This document shows, piece by piece, positions 1-7,702 of a DNA stretch of 33,088 nucleotides. Under the pieces are notes generated by a model. That model was not told the origin of the DNA, did no database searches, and saw nothing but the letters and a program-made list of their open reading frames with translations. Made by a program: the position numbers and the translations under genes. The number at the start of each line of letters is the position of its first letter. Position 1 is the stretch's first letter. Source of the stretch: Chloroflexota bacterium (lineage in GTDB: Bacteria; Chloroflexota; Limnocylindria; P2-11E; CF-107); NCBI GenBank assembly GCA_005881435.1, contig VBHP01000089.1, positions 1 to 33,088 on the forward strand, given 5' to 3'.

Positions 1-360
1 GCGGGCCGGAAGTGCCAGGGACTCGGCGATCGCGCCGAGCGGGATCAGCTCGCGACCGACCTTGACCAGCGCCGGCTGGGAGCCGAGCGACGAGTTGGCA
101 TAGACGAGCTCGAGCGCGGCGCGCTGGTACTCGCCGGCCTTGAGCAGGAACTCCACGAATCGGGCGTACTCCTCGGCGGCGGCATTGAGATCGCCGTTGT
201 TAGCCAGCGCCGCGGCGAGGTTGCGGTGCGCCCGCAGGTGCGTCGGCGCGATGCCTACCGCGGCCCAGAGCAGTGCGAGTGACGCGATCCGGTTGCCACC
301 CTTCGTCAGGGTGGCCGCGCCGTCGCAGAGCGCGGTAACCTCGAGCTCGCGCTGATTCAT
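1..360 (-). CDS. TPR-like protein, N-terminal part (cut by window edge)
   Basis: The frame starts at ATG 360 and stays open to base 1, so only the first 120 residues are visible. The sequence consists of helix pairs rich in Ala and Leu with the TPR-like spacing. One helix pair carries a segment reading LRAHRNLAAALANNGDLNAA, followed by an acidic/aromatic helix (EEYARFVEFLLKAGEYQRAA), which resembles tetratricopeptide repeats used as protein-protein scaffolds. There is no signal peptide, so it is probably cytoplasmic. It lies 53 bp downstream of the amidase stop on the same strand, so it may be the last visible gene of the importer operon, but overlapping inverted repeats in that gap could separate the two. 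The function of the whole protein cannot be told from this part. Confidence 0.7.
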   Translation of the reverse strand, partial: MNQRELEVTALCDGAATLTKGGNRIASLALLWAAVGIAPTHLRAHRNLAAALANNGDLNAAAEEYARFVEFLLKAGEYQRAALELVYANSSLGSQPALVKVGRELIPLGAIAESLALPAR

Positions 361-380
361 GCCTACCACCCACCCACCAA

Positions 381-414
381 GTCCCGGCGGTACCGGGACG
401 TTCTACCCCGGTAC
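381..414. repeat. two overlapping, mutually exclusive inverted repeats in the amidase-TPR gap
   Basis: Two perfect dyads share bases. GTCCCGG (381-387) pairs with CCGGGAC (393-399) across a 5-base loop. GTACCGGG (390-397) pairs with CCCGGTAC (407-414) across a 9-base loop. The second dyad ends on the last base of the amidase stop codon. Because the two hairpins compete for 393-397, the site could act as an attenuator or RNA switch ahead of the TPR gene, or as a protein-binding operator. There is no U-tract in either direction, so a simple intrinsic terminator is unlikely. Confidence 0.5.
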
Positions 415-1721
415 TAACGGCTTGGGTCCCCCGTACGCAAGGGCGGATACGGCTCTGGTACTGCCGCCGTCCATCCGCCGCGGTGGTCGTGCGCCCAGGC
501 GGCAACCGCCAGCAGGGCGGCGTCGCCATCGGCCTTCCCGACCACCTGCAGGCCCAGCGGCAGGCCGTGGGGGCCGAATCCTGTCGGAACGGATGCAGCG
601 GGCACGCCGAGGAAAGTCCAGCGGCTGCAGAACCGCGGATCTCCGGTGGTGTCCTTTGGTGGGGCCTCGCCGCCGGCGGGCAAGGTCAGGATCGCGTCAT
701 ACCCCGCGGCCCACGTCGCGTACGCCTTCGCCAGCGCGCGCTTTTGTGCCAGAGCTTCGCGGTACCGCTCCTCGGGGATCGACCGTCCTTCCGCGATCAG
801 CGCTTTGATCTCGCTGCTCGCGCGAGACGGATCCCGGTCGACGATCGGCCCGACTGCGCGCGCTCCTTCGAAAGCCATGACCACGCGCAGGAGCGCCACC
901 GCTTCGTCGAGTTCCTCGAGCGGCTCCGGCATCTCCACCTCGGCGCCGGCTTCGGCGAGCGCCTCGCAGTCGTCGTCGAAGCGCTCGCGCGCGTATTCGT
1001 CGGCGCGTTCCCAATCGCCGGTGCGCACGATCGCGAACCGGGGCACGCCGGGTCGCGGCGCTTCCCACTTCGCCGGATCGTCGCCGGCGATGACCGCGGC
1101 GATGCGTCCCGCGCTTGCGACGTCGTTCGCGAATGTGCCGATGGTGTCCAGCGATTTCGCGAACTCCATCACGCCGTCGATCGGAATTCGTCCGTGTGTC
1201 GGCTTGAAGCCAACCACGCCGCAGAACGCGGCCGGCCGGATCACGGACCCATTCGTCTGACTGCCGATCGCGCCGGTCGCTTCGAGCGCAGGCGACGCGA
1301 GTGCCGCGGCGGAGCCCATCGATGAGCCGCCCGGCGTGCGTGAGGGATCGAATGGATTGACCGTCGGCCCGGGGTGGTAGTAGGCGAACTCCGAGGTCAC
1401 GGTCTTGCCAATCACGATCGCGCCGCCGCGCTCGAGCCGCTGCACCAGCGTCGCCGACTGTTGTGGCACGCGACCCGCGAAGAGCGGCGAGCCGCACTCT
1501 GTTGGGATGCCCGCGGTATCGATGATGTCCTTCACACCGACGACCAATCCGTACAGCGGGCCATGCTGCGTTCGCGCGTCCTCTGCGCGGGCGAGGCGTC
1601 GGGCGCGGTCGGCGTCGAGCCAGGCGAACGCGTGCAGCCACGGCTCGAACTTCTCCGCGCGCGCGAGACATGCGTCGACGACCTCGCTCACGCGGAACGG
1701 CGCCGGCTGCGCGGCGGTCAG
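414..1721 (-). CDS. amidase signature family hydrolase (CTG start)
   Basis: This is an amidase-signature (AS) hydrolase of about 435 residues, which cleaves a carboxamide C-N bond with a Ser-cisSer-Lys triad. Visible elements are the catalytic Lys in VGVKDIID (about K64), the Gly/Ser stretch PGGSSMGSAAA (Ser133/134) and the nucleophile region QTNGSVIRPAAFCG (about S159). The substrate cannot be told from sequence. The start is unusual. No ATG or TTG lies near the upstream permease stop, but CTG at 1721-1719 sits 7 nt after a strong AGGAGG and overlaps the permease TGA as CTGA. The next option, GTG at 1691, has no visible Shine-Dalgarno. The gene is the fifth of the importer operon, which suggests that it hydrolyses something the transporter brings in. 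It is probably cytoplasmic, as there is no signal peptide. Confidence 0.88.
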   Translation of the reverse strand: MTAAQPAPFRVSEVVDACLARAEKFEPWLHAFAWLDADRARRLARAEDARTQHGPLYGLVVGVKDIIDTAGIPTECGSPLFAGRVPQQSATLVQRLERGGAIVIGKTVTSEFAYYHPGPTVNPFDPSRTPGGSSMGSAAALASPALEATGAIGSQTNGSVIRPAAFCGVVGFKPTHGRIPIDGVMEFAKSLDTIGTFANDVASAGRIAAVIAGDDPAKWEAPRPGVPRFAIVRTGDWERADEYARERFDDDCEALAEAGAEVEMPEPLEELDEAVALLRVVMAFEGARAVGPIVDRDPSRASSEIKALIAEGRSIPEERYREALAQKRALAKAYATWAAGYDAILTLPAGGEAPPKDTTGDPRFCSRWTFLGVPAASVPTGFGPHGLPLGLQVVGKADGDAALLAVAAWAHDHRGGWTAAVPEPYPPLRTGDPSR

Positions 1722-2731
1722 GCGCGTCCCTCCTTCTCGTACGGGACGCCGTCCGCGGCCGGAGGGATCGAACGGCCGACGACCCCGGCGAGGATGACGA
1801 TCGTCACCAGGTATGGCAGCGCGGCGTACCAGAAGGTCGGGATCGACTTCAGGATCTGACCGAGGTCGCCCTCCGGCACGCGGATGTTCACCACGACGCC
1901 GAGCGCGGTTGCGGTGCCGAACATGAGCGCCCCCAGGAATGCCCCAACCGGAGTCCAGCGGCCGAAGATCATTGCGGCGAGCGCAATGAAGCCGCGGCCG
2001 CCGGTCATGCCGTTCTGGAACGATCCCGTCGACTCCAGCGTGAGATACGCGCCGGCGAGACCGGCGAAGGCGCAGCCGAGCACGACGTTGAGGTAGCGCT
2101 GTTTGAAGACGTCGATGCCCAGGGTGTCCGCCGCCTTTGGATGCTCTCCGACGGCCCGCGTGCGAAGGCCCCAGCGCGAGCGGAACAGCAGCAGCTGGAT
2201 GGCGATGACGAAGAACACGACGCTCATGGCGATCGGGCCCTGCTCGAAGAACATGCGGATGATCGGACCGACGGCCGGCAGGCCGATGACCTCCGGCGGG
2301 AGATGCAGCACGCCGAGGACGCCCGCGCCGCCGCGTCCCGAGGGCGTGATGATCAGGCGGTTGAGATATCCGGTGATGCCGAACGCGGCGATGTTCATCA
2401 TCGTGCCGGCGATGATCTGATCCGCGCGTACCGTCACGGTCAGCCAGGCGTGCAGCAGGCCGAGCACCGCGCCGGTGAGGACGGCGGTGGCGATGCCGAG
2501 CGCGAGTGACGGACCAGCGCCGATCGTGTCGTGCAACGCGAAGCCGGCGAGGTAGCCGTTGAACGCGGACCACAGCATGATGCCCTCGATGCCGATGTTC
2601 ACCACGCCGGCGCGCTCGTTGATCACGCCGCACAGTGCGCCGAGCGCAAGCGGCGTCGCCAGGCCGAGGATGATCGGCAGCAGGTCCGGCAGGACGGTGA
2701 AGAGGTAGACGACGAAGTCGACGACGATCAT
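1718..2731 (-). CDS. BMP/nucleoside-type ABC importer permease 2
   Basis: This is an integral membrane permease of about 337 residues with 8-10 hydrophobic segments. It belongs to the branched-chain/ribose-type permease superfamily (BPD_transp_2), in the subgroup that accompanies BMP lipoproteins (NupQ/RnsD-like). The diagnostic stretch ALCGVINERAGVVNIGIEG follows the first helix, and RAVGEHPKAADTLGI is the cytoplasmic coupling-loop region. The start is ATG 2731, which overlaps the TGA of permease 1 as ATGA. A longer frame upstream to 2752 would extend into permease 1. The 3' end carries the AGGAGG that serves the amidase. With the other permease, the ATPase and the lipoprotein it should form a heterodimeric importer. 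Nucleosides are the best-known cargo of the family, but other purine-like solutes are possible. Confidence 0.92.
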   Translation of the reverse strand: MIVVDFVVYLFTVLPDLLPIILGLATPLALGALCGVINERAGVVNIGIEGIMLWSAFNGYLAGFALHDTIGAGPSLALGIATAVLTGAVLGLLHAWLTVTVRADQIIAGTMMNIAAFGITGYLNRLIITPSGRGGAGVLGVLHLPPEVIGLPAVGPIIRMFFEQGPIAMSVVFFVIAIQLLLFRSRWGLRTRAVGEHPKAADTLGIDVFKQRYLNVVLGCAFAGLAGAYLTLESTGSFQNGMTGGRGFIALAAMIFGRWTPVGAFLGALMFGTATALGVVVNIRVPEGDLGQILKSIPTFWYAALPYLVTIVILAGVVGRSIPPAADGVPYEKEGRA

Positions 2732-3861
2732 CGCGCCACCTGCTCGCCCCACGTCCGCGTGACCGTCGCGATCTCTTCAGGCACGGCGCGCGCGGCACGG
2801 ATGCGGAAGACGCGGCGCACGATGAGCTCCGCGGCGAGGAACAGGATCACCAGCGCTTCGATGATGTCGATGACCTCCACCGGAACGCTGGTGGTGATCT
2901 GCATCAGCGGCGCCCCGGCGCGGAAGGCGCCGAAGAGCAGCGCCGCGAAGAGGATGCCGATCGGATTGGAGCGGCCGAGGAGCGCGACGGCGATGGAGTC
3001 GAAGCCGACGTTCGCGCTGATGCCGGAGGCATAGAAGCCGATCACACCGAGCATCTGCACCGCGCCGGCCATGCCCGCGAGCAGGCCGGAGAGCGCCATG
3101 GTGAAGGTGATCACGAGCAGCGGACTCATGCCCGCGTAGCGCGCCGCGTTCGGGTTCGCGCCGACGGTGCGGATCTGGAAGCCGACCGTCGTGCGCTCGA
3201 GCAGCCAGCGGATTACGAAGATGGCCAGGAACGCGATCGGCACGCCGATGTGCAGGTTGCGACCGAGCAGGATCGGCAGCGCCGAGTTGCCGAGGTCGCC
3301 GGTCCGAGGAAAGGAGAAGCCCGGCGCGCGCACGAGGTCGGTCACGCCCCAGGTGAGCAGGAACCCGATGGCGTTGTTCAGCATGATCGTGGTCACGACC
3401 TCGTGAGCGCCGGTGCGCGCCTTGAGGAATCCGGGGATGAAGCCAAGCGCCGCGCCGGCGAGGGCGCCCGCGACGAACGCCGTCGGGACGGCGACGATCC
3501 CGGTCGAAGTCGCGAGCGACGCGCCGACGACCGCAGCGGCAAACGCGCCGGCGAGGAACTGCCCAGCCACGCCGATATTGAACAGTCCGGCCTTGAAGCC
3601 AAGGCCGACCGCGAGACCGCCGAGCATCAGCGGCGCGGCCGCGACCAGCGTGTTCCCGATCGCGGTGGTGCTGCCGAACGCACCGACGAACAGCTGTAGG
3701 TACGCACCGACCGGCAGCAACGGCTGGAAGCCATTCCCGGTGAAGGCGCTCGAGGCGATCACCACGACGCCGGCAACGACGAGCGCAAGCGCCGTCGACA
3801 GGACGGGGATCGAGGCGGTGCGCCACGCGGCCGAGAGGCGGCGCGCGATCCGCTGCCTCAC
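2728..3861 (-). CDS. BMP/nucleoside-type ABC importer permease 1
   Basis: This membrane permease of about 377 residues is a paralogue of its downstream neighbour. It begins with a short basic N-terminus (MRQRIARRL) and a first helix VLSTALALVVAGVVVIASSAF. It carries the family stretch LGFKAGLFNIGVAGQFLAGA and the coupling-loop region IRTVGANPNAARYAGM. The start is GTG 3861, which overlaps the ATPase stop as GTGA and so suggests translational coupling. It also overlaps the next gene by 4 bases. Length and motifs fit NupP/RnsC-like proteins, and nothing looks broken. Confidence 0.92.
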   Translation of the reverse strand: MRQRIARRLSAAWRTASIPVLSTALALVVAGVVVIASSAFTGNGFQPLLPVGAYLQLFVGAFGSTTAIGNTLVAAAPLMLGGLAVGLGFKAGLFNIGVAGQFLAGAFAAAVVGASLATSTGIVAVPTAFVAGALAGAALGFIPGFLKARTGAHEVVTTIMLNNAIGFLLTWGVTDLVRAPGFSFPRTGDLGNSALPILLGRNLHIGVPIAFLAIFVIRWLLERTTVGFQIRTVGANPNAARYAGMSPLLVITFTMALSGLLAGMAGAVQMLGVIGFYASGISANVGFDSIAVALLGRSNPIGILFAALLFGAFRAGAPLMQITTSVPVEVIDIIEALVILFLAAELIVRRVFRIRAARAVPEEIATVTRTWGEQVAR

Positions 3862-5393
3862 GCCGCTGCGGCCCCCCCCTTCGCCATCAGCAGACCGATG
3901 CGGTCGCGCTCGGCCACGGCCGCGTCGAAGATCGCGACGATGTGACCGCGGAACATGACCGCGATGCGGTCCGAGAGCTCGAGCACCTCGTCGAGGTCGG
4001 CCGAGGTCAGCAGGATCGCCGTCCCGGCGTCGCGCTTCTCGATCGCGCGGCGGTGGATGAACTCGATGCTGCCGACATCGAGCCCGCGGGTCGGTTGGTC
4101 CAGGATGACGAGCCGGTTCGCGCCGCGGAACTCGCGCGCGACGATGATCTTCTGCTGATTGCCGCCGGAGAGCGTCGCGGCACGCACGTCGCGTGATGGC
4201 GTGCGGATGTCGAATTCCTTGATCAGGCGCTCGGACCACTCGTCGATTGCGGCGTCGTTCCGCAGTAGGTTCAGCGGTCCGGTCGCGAACGGCGGCTCGT
4301 CGAAGGACGTCAGGACGAGGTTGTCCTCGACCGGGTAGGGGAGCACCAGCCCGAAGCGCTGGCGGTCGCCGGGGACGTGGGCGACGCCGAGGTCGCGAAT
4401 GCGTCGCGTCGGTGCGCCGGTGATCTCCGCGCCGCCCAGCAGCACTTTGCCGCCCGCCGGACGCCGGAGGCCGACGAGCGCGTCGACAAGCTCGTCCTGT
4501 CCGTTCCCGGCGACGCCGGCGATGCCGAGGATCTCACCGGCGCGCACCTCGAGGTCCACGCCGCGCACCGCTTCGTGCCCTCGATCGTCCTTGACCCGCA
4601 GCCCCTCGGTCTTGAGGACGACGTCGCCGGGGTGCGATTTGCCGCGGTCGACCCGCAGCAAGACCTCGCGTCCGACCATCATCACGGCGAGGTCTACGTC
4701 GCTTGTCTCCGACGGCCGTCGCGTGCCCACGACCTTGCCGCGGCGGATGACGGTGATCCGATCCGCGATCGCCAGCACCTCCTCGAGCTTGTGGCTGATG
4801 AACACGATCGCGGCCCCGTCGGCCTGCAGGCGCCGCAGCACGGTGAAGACCTCGACCGTTTCCTGCGGGGTCAACACCGCCGTCGGCTCGTCGAGGACCA
4901 GGATCCGCGCCCCGCGGTAGATCGCCTTCAGGATCTCGACGCGCTGCTGCTGTCCCACCGGCAGCTGCTCGATGCGCACGTCGGGGTCGACATCGAACCC
5001 GAGCTGCGTGGCGAGCTCGCGGATGCGCCGTGCAGCCTGCGGGAGGTCGAGGAAGGGCCCGCGCAGCAGCTCTTGACCAAGGATCACGTTCTCCGCGACG
5101 GTGAGGACCGGCACGAGCATGAAGTGCTGATGGACCATGCCGATGCCTTGCGCGATCGCGTTCGAGGGATCGCGAATGGTGACGGGAGTGCCGTCGACCA
5201 GGACCTCGCCCGTGTCCGGCGACACCAGCCCGTAGAGGATGTTCATCAGCGTGGTCTTGCCGGCGCCGTTCTCACCGAGGAGGGCGTGGATCTCGCCAGC
5301 GCGCACGTCGAAGGTGATGTCGTCGTTGGCGAGCACGCCGGGGAAGCGCTTCGTGATGCCGCGCATCTCCAGCGCGGGCGGGCGTTCGTTCAT
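3858..5393 (-). CDS. BMP/nucleoside-type ABC importer ATPase, two nucleotide-binding domains
   Basis: This 511-residue cytoplasmic ATPase has two tandem ABC domains, as in NupO, RnsB and sugar importers of the RbsA type. Domain 1 has Walker A LLGENGAGKTTL (about 39-49), the signature LPVGQQQRVEI and Walker B ILVLDEPTAVL. Domain 2 has a degenerate P-loop (GVAGNGQDELV), a good signature LSGGNQQKI and Walker B VILDQPTRGLD, where Gln replaces the catalytic Glu. This asymmetry, with one active and one weak site, is normal for this family. The ATG at 5393 has no obvious Shine-Dalgarno and lies 18 nt after a strong hairpin that separates it from the lipoprotein gene. The stop overlaps permease 1 (GTGA). 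Confidence 0.94.
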   Translation of the reverse strand: MNERPPALEMRGITKRFPGVLANDDITFDVRAGEIHALLGENGAGKTTLMNILYGLVSPDTGEVLVDGTPVTIRDPSNAIAQGIGMVHQHFMLVPVLTVAENVILGQELLRGPFLDLPQAARRIRELATQLGFDVDPDVRIEQLPVGQQQRVEILKAIYRGARILVLDEPTAVLTPQETVEVFTVLRRLQADGAAIVFISHKLEEVLAIADRITVIRRGKVVGTRRPSETSDVDLAVMMVGREVLLRVDRGKSHPGDVVLKTEGLRVKDDRGHEAVRGVDLEVRAGEILGIAGVAGNGQDELVDALVGLRRPAGGKVLLGGAEITGAPTRRIRDLGVAHVPGDRQRFGLVLPYPVEDNLVLTSFDEPPFATGPLNLLRNDAAIDEWSERLIKEFDIRTPSRDVRAATLSGGNQQKIIVAREFRGANRLVILDQPTRGLDVGSIEFIHRRAIEKRDAGTAILLTSADLDEVLELSDRIAVMFRGHIVAIFDAAVAERDRIGLLMAKGGAAAA

Positions 5394-5410
5394 GGATCGA
5401 GCGAAGAGTA

Positions 5411-5436
5411 GGCGGGCCGGCTAGTGCCGGCCCGCC
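5411..5436 (-). repeat. perfect 11-bp inverted repeat between lipoprotein and ATPase genes
   Basis: GGCGGGCCGGC (5411-5421) and GCCGGCCCGCC (5426-5436) form a perfect 11-bp stem with a 4-base loop. In the direction of the operon (minus strand) the hairpin is preceded by AAAAG and is not followed by Us. It therefore fits a 3'-end-protecting or partial-termination hairpin that keeps lipoprotein mRNA more abundant than transporter mRNA, as known for binding-protein operons. A CTTTT tract follows on the plus strand, but no plus-strand gene runs into it. Confidence 0.7.
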
Positions 5437-5452
5437 CTTTTGATCTCTTGGT

Positions 5453-6445
5453 TCACTTCAACGGGTCGAGCGTTCCCGCCTTCATGTCCGCGATTGCCTT
5501 GTCGATCTTCGCCTGGAGGCCGGCGGGCGGCGTGATGTTGCGGATCGGCGAGACGCCGATACCGCCGTTGGTCGCGTCGTTGACGAAGTTGCCTCCCTGG
5601 GCGCCCTTGTCCTTCCAGCGCTTCAAAGCGTCGCGGACGGCGTTCTGGAGATGCTTCTCGGCGCTGGTGACGATGCAATTCTTCGCGTCCGGAAGCGAGT
5701 TGTACTGGTCCACGTCCACGCCGATGCCCCAGATCTTTGCGGTGCACGCGGCGCGAAGCGCCCCGGCGCCGGTCAGGCCGGCGACCTGGAAGATCACGTC
5801 CGCGCCGTTGTTGATCATGGTCTGCGCCGAGGCCTGGCCCTTGTCCGGCGCGTTGAAGTCCTCGACGTAATTCACCGCGACCTGGATGCTGGAGTTCTCC
5901 TTCTTCGCGGCGTTCTGGTAGCCCTTGATGTAGTTCACCACCGGCGGGACATCGGATCGGCCGCCGACCGCGCCGATCTTGTTCGTCTTGGTAATGTTCG
6001 CGGCGACGATGCCGGCGAGGTAGCCGGCCTGCGCTTCGACGAAGATGAGGCCCTGATAGTTCTTCGGCGCCGGATCGGCGACGAACTGGTCCACGCCGAA
6101 GAACTGGATGTTCGGGTTGGCCTGCGCCTTCTTCAGCGTGTCGGTGCCGATGAGGAACCCGATCGTCACGATGACGTCGTACTTCTGATCGATGAATTGC
6201 TGGATGTTCGCGGCGTAGTCGGCAGTGTCCTTGGTGACGATCACCTGCGGCGCGGGTGCTCCGATGGCCTTGGCGCCATCCTGCGCTCCCAACCACGAGT
6301 ATTCATTGAACGACTTGTCCTCGAGCTGACCGATGTCGGTGACGACGCCGATCTTCGCACCGCTGCTGGTCCCGGGTATCACGCCGCACGATGCGGCGAC
6401 GAGCACGACGAAAGCGAAGATCACCGCTGCGCGTTTGGCCATCAT
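5453..6445 (-). CDS. BMP-family substrate-binding lipoprotein
   Basis: This is a substrate-binding protein of the basic membrane protein (BMP/PnrA/Med) family, about 330 residues, and is the extracytoplasmic receptor of the importer. It has a basic N-terminus, a hydrophobic h-region and a lipobox-like VAASC with the lipidated Cys at about residue 20. The mature part starts with KIGVVTDIGQLEDKSFNEYSW, the typical BMP opening (GxxDKSFN). The C-terminal part contains GVDVDQYNSLPD, the usual D-Q motif of the family. PnrA-type proteins bind purine nucleosides, so nucleosides are the most likely ligand, though I cannot confirm the binding residues. The gene starts with two ATGs (6445 and 6442). The second has the better spacing (7 nt) from GGAGG. 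It is first in the operon. Confidence 0.92.
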   Translation of the reverse strand: MMAKRAAVIFAFVVLVAASCGVIPGTSSGAKIGVVTDIGQLEDKSFNEYSWLGAQDGAKAIGAPAPQVIVTKDTADYAANIQQFIDQKYDVIVTIGFLIGTDTLKKAQANPNIQFFGVDQFVADPAPKNYQGLIFVEAQAGYLAGIVAANITKTNKIGAVGGRSDVPPVVNYIKGYQNAAKKENSSIQVAVNYVEDFNAPDKGQASAQTMINNGADVIFQVAGLTGAGALRAACTAKIWGIGVDVDQYNSLPDAKNCIVTSAEKHLQNAVRDALKRWKDKGAQGGNFVNDATNGGIGVSPIRNITPPAGLQAKIDKAIADMKAGTLDPLK

Positions 6446-6483
6446 TCCCCTCCATTTGCCCCGGCACGCAATGTGTCGGCGGG

Positions 6484-6489
6484 ATTGTA
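6484..6489 (-). promoter_or_regulatory. candidate -10 box for the importer operon
   Basis: TACAAT on the minus strand, about 40 nt upstream of the lipoprotein start codon and inside the short gap after the exchanger gene. It matches 5 of 6 bases of the -10 consensus. No good -35 box is present at 16-18 nt. It is the only promoter-like site in the 72-bp gap. Confidence 0.35.
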
Positions 6490-6517
6490 GTGAGACCGGC
6501 AGCCTTGCGCGCCGGCC

Positions 6518-7633
6518 CTAGGCGCGGAGAACGTTCCAGACGACGTACGCCAGGAACAACAGATAGAAAGCTCCGCCTGCGACGAGGCTCGACAGCGGCA
6601 GCGAGTCGTCTTTTGCGCGGAGCCGCAACTGCAGATAGATGATCGCGCCCGAGATCAGTGCGAACACGGCCGCCAGGGTGCCGTAGCTCCCCAGCTGCCA
6701 CGGCGTCAGGAGCACCCCGATGGTCACCGGGATGGTGGACTGGAACACCATCGCGCCGGCGACGTTGCCGAGGGCGATGACGTCCTTCCCCTCCCGTGTC
6801 CAGATCAAGCTGTTGGCAGCTTCGGGCAGCTCGGTCGCGAGTGGCGCGAGGATCAGCGACACCAGCAGCGCGTTCAAGCCCATCGCCGTGGAGAACCCAT
6901 CGACCCAGCCGGCGAAGATCCGAGCGCCGATGAGGATGCCGCCGAAAGCGATCAGCGTCTGCGCCACGATCAAGAGCAGCGGCGGGTCGTTCGGAATGAG
7001 GCTCGCGCCAAGACGCCGCAGGTACGTCGCGAAGGTCAGGTTCTCAAAAGCCTCCAGCTCCTCGAGCTCCTCCTCGATGTCGCGCCTGGACCGCGCGCTC
7101 GAGCGCAGCACCAGAAATAGGTAGAGCGCGTAGGCCGGCAGGAACAGCCACCCGAGCACGCCCTTCAAGAAGTGCAGCCCCGGGGGCAGGAAGGCGATCG
7201 CGAGCGCGAGCGTGTAACAGATCAGGAAGAAGGACAGATCGCGCCGAGCGTGCGGCGCGTCGACCGCAAGAGTGCTGCGGCCGCGACGGCGGCGCAGCAG
7301 GAACGCCGTCAAGCCGATGAGGAGCATGACCAGCGTGGCGAGCATGAACGGCGCGCCCAGGATCGCCCCGACGCCGATCTCATCGGCCGCCGCGCTGTTG
7401 GTGAAGACGATCGCGACGATCGGGATCAGCGTCTCGGGCGTCGCCGTGCCAAGCGCGGCGAGGATGCTGCCGGTCGCGCCCTGCGACAGCCGGAGCTTGA
7501 TGCCAAGCCACTCGATGCCGTTGGTGAAGACTTCCGCGCCGACGAGGATCAGTGCGAAGGCGAGGATCAGCTCCACCGGCGTGACAGCATATGGAAAAGG
7601 TATCGGCACACGGGTTGCATCGGGTGGTGGCAC
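6518..7633 (-). CDS. CaCA-family sodium/calcium exchanger-like membrane protein
   Basis: This integral membrane protein of about 371 residues has roughly ten hydrophobic segments in two homologous halves. It carries the two alpha-repeats of the Na+/Ca2+ exchanger (Na_Ca_ex) superfamily. Repeat 1 contains LGTATPETLIPIVA and repeat 2 contains LILAPLATELPEAANS, both with the acidic residue expected to bind the cation. An acidic cytoplasmic loop (RRDIEEELEELEAFENL) separates the halves and may regulate transport. Such proteins exchange Ca2+ or another divalent cation for Na+ or H+, and the ion cannot be told from sequence. The chosen start is GTG 7633 with AGGA five bases upstream. A later start near the first helix (PVELILAF) is possible. 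It is divergent from ilvE. Confidence 0.82.
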   Translation of the reverse strand: MPPPDATRVPIPFPYAVTPVELILAFALILVGAEVFTNGIEWLGIKLRLSQGATGSILAALGTATPETLIPIVAIVFTNSAAADEIGVGAILGAPFMLATLVMLLIGLTAFLLRRRRGRSTLAVDAPHARRDLSFFLICYTLALAIAFLPPGLHFLKGVLGWLFLPAYALYLFLVLRSSARSRRDIEEELEELEAFENLTFATYLRRLGASLIPNDPPLLLIVAQTLIAFGGILIGARIFAGWVDGFSTAMGLNALLVSLILAPLATELPEAANSLIWTREGKDVIALGNVAGAMVFQSTIPVTIGVLLTPWQLGSYGTLAAVFALISGAIIYLQLRLRAKDDSLPLSSLVAGGAFYLLFLAYVVWNVLRA

Positions 7634-7702
7634 CCGTCCTGCCCGAGTGCGAGAATGCCGGGAGGGGGAGCGAAAGAGCTCATTAGGGAGGGCGCGCGCA
7701 AC

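Noticed and set aside
1722-2798. Upstream extension of the amidase frame over the permease gene
   Set aside because: The extension is Arg/His-rich and has no similarity to amidases. The permease on the same strand explains the sequence.
5426-5441. Intrinsic terminator on the plus strand (hairpin followed by CTTTT)
   Set aside because: No plus-strand gene leads into it. The genes on both sides are read from the minus strand.
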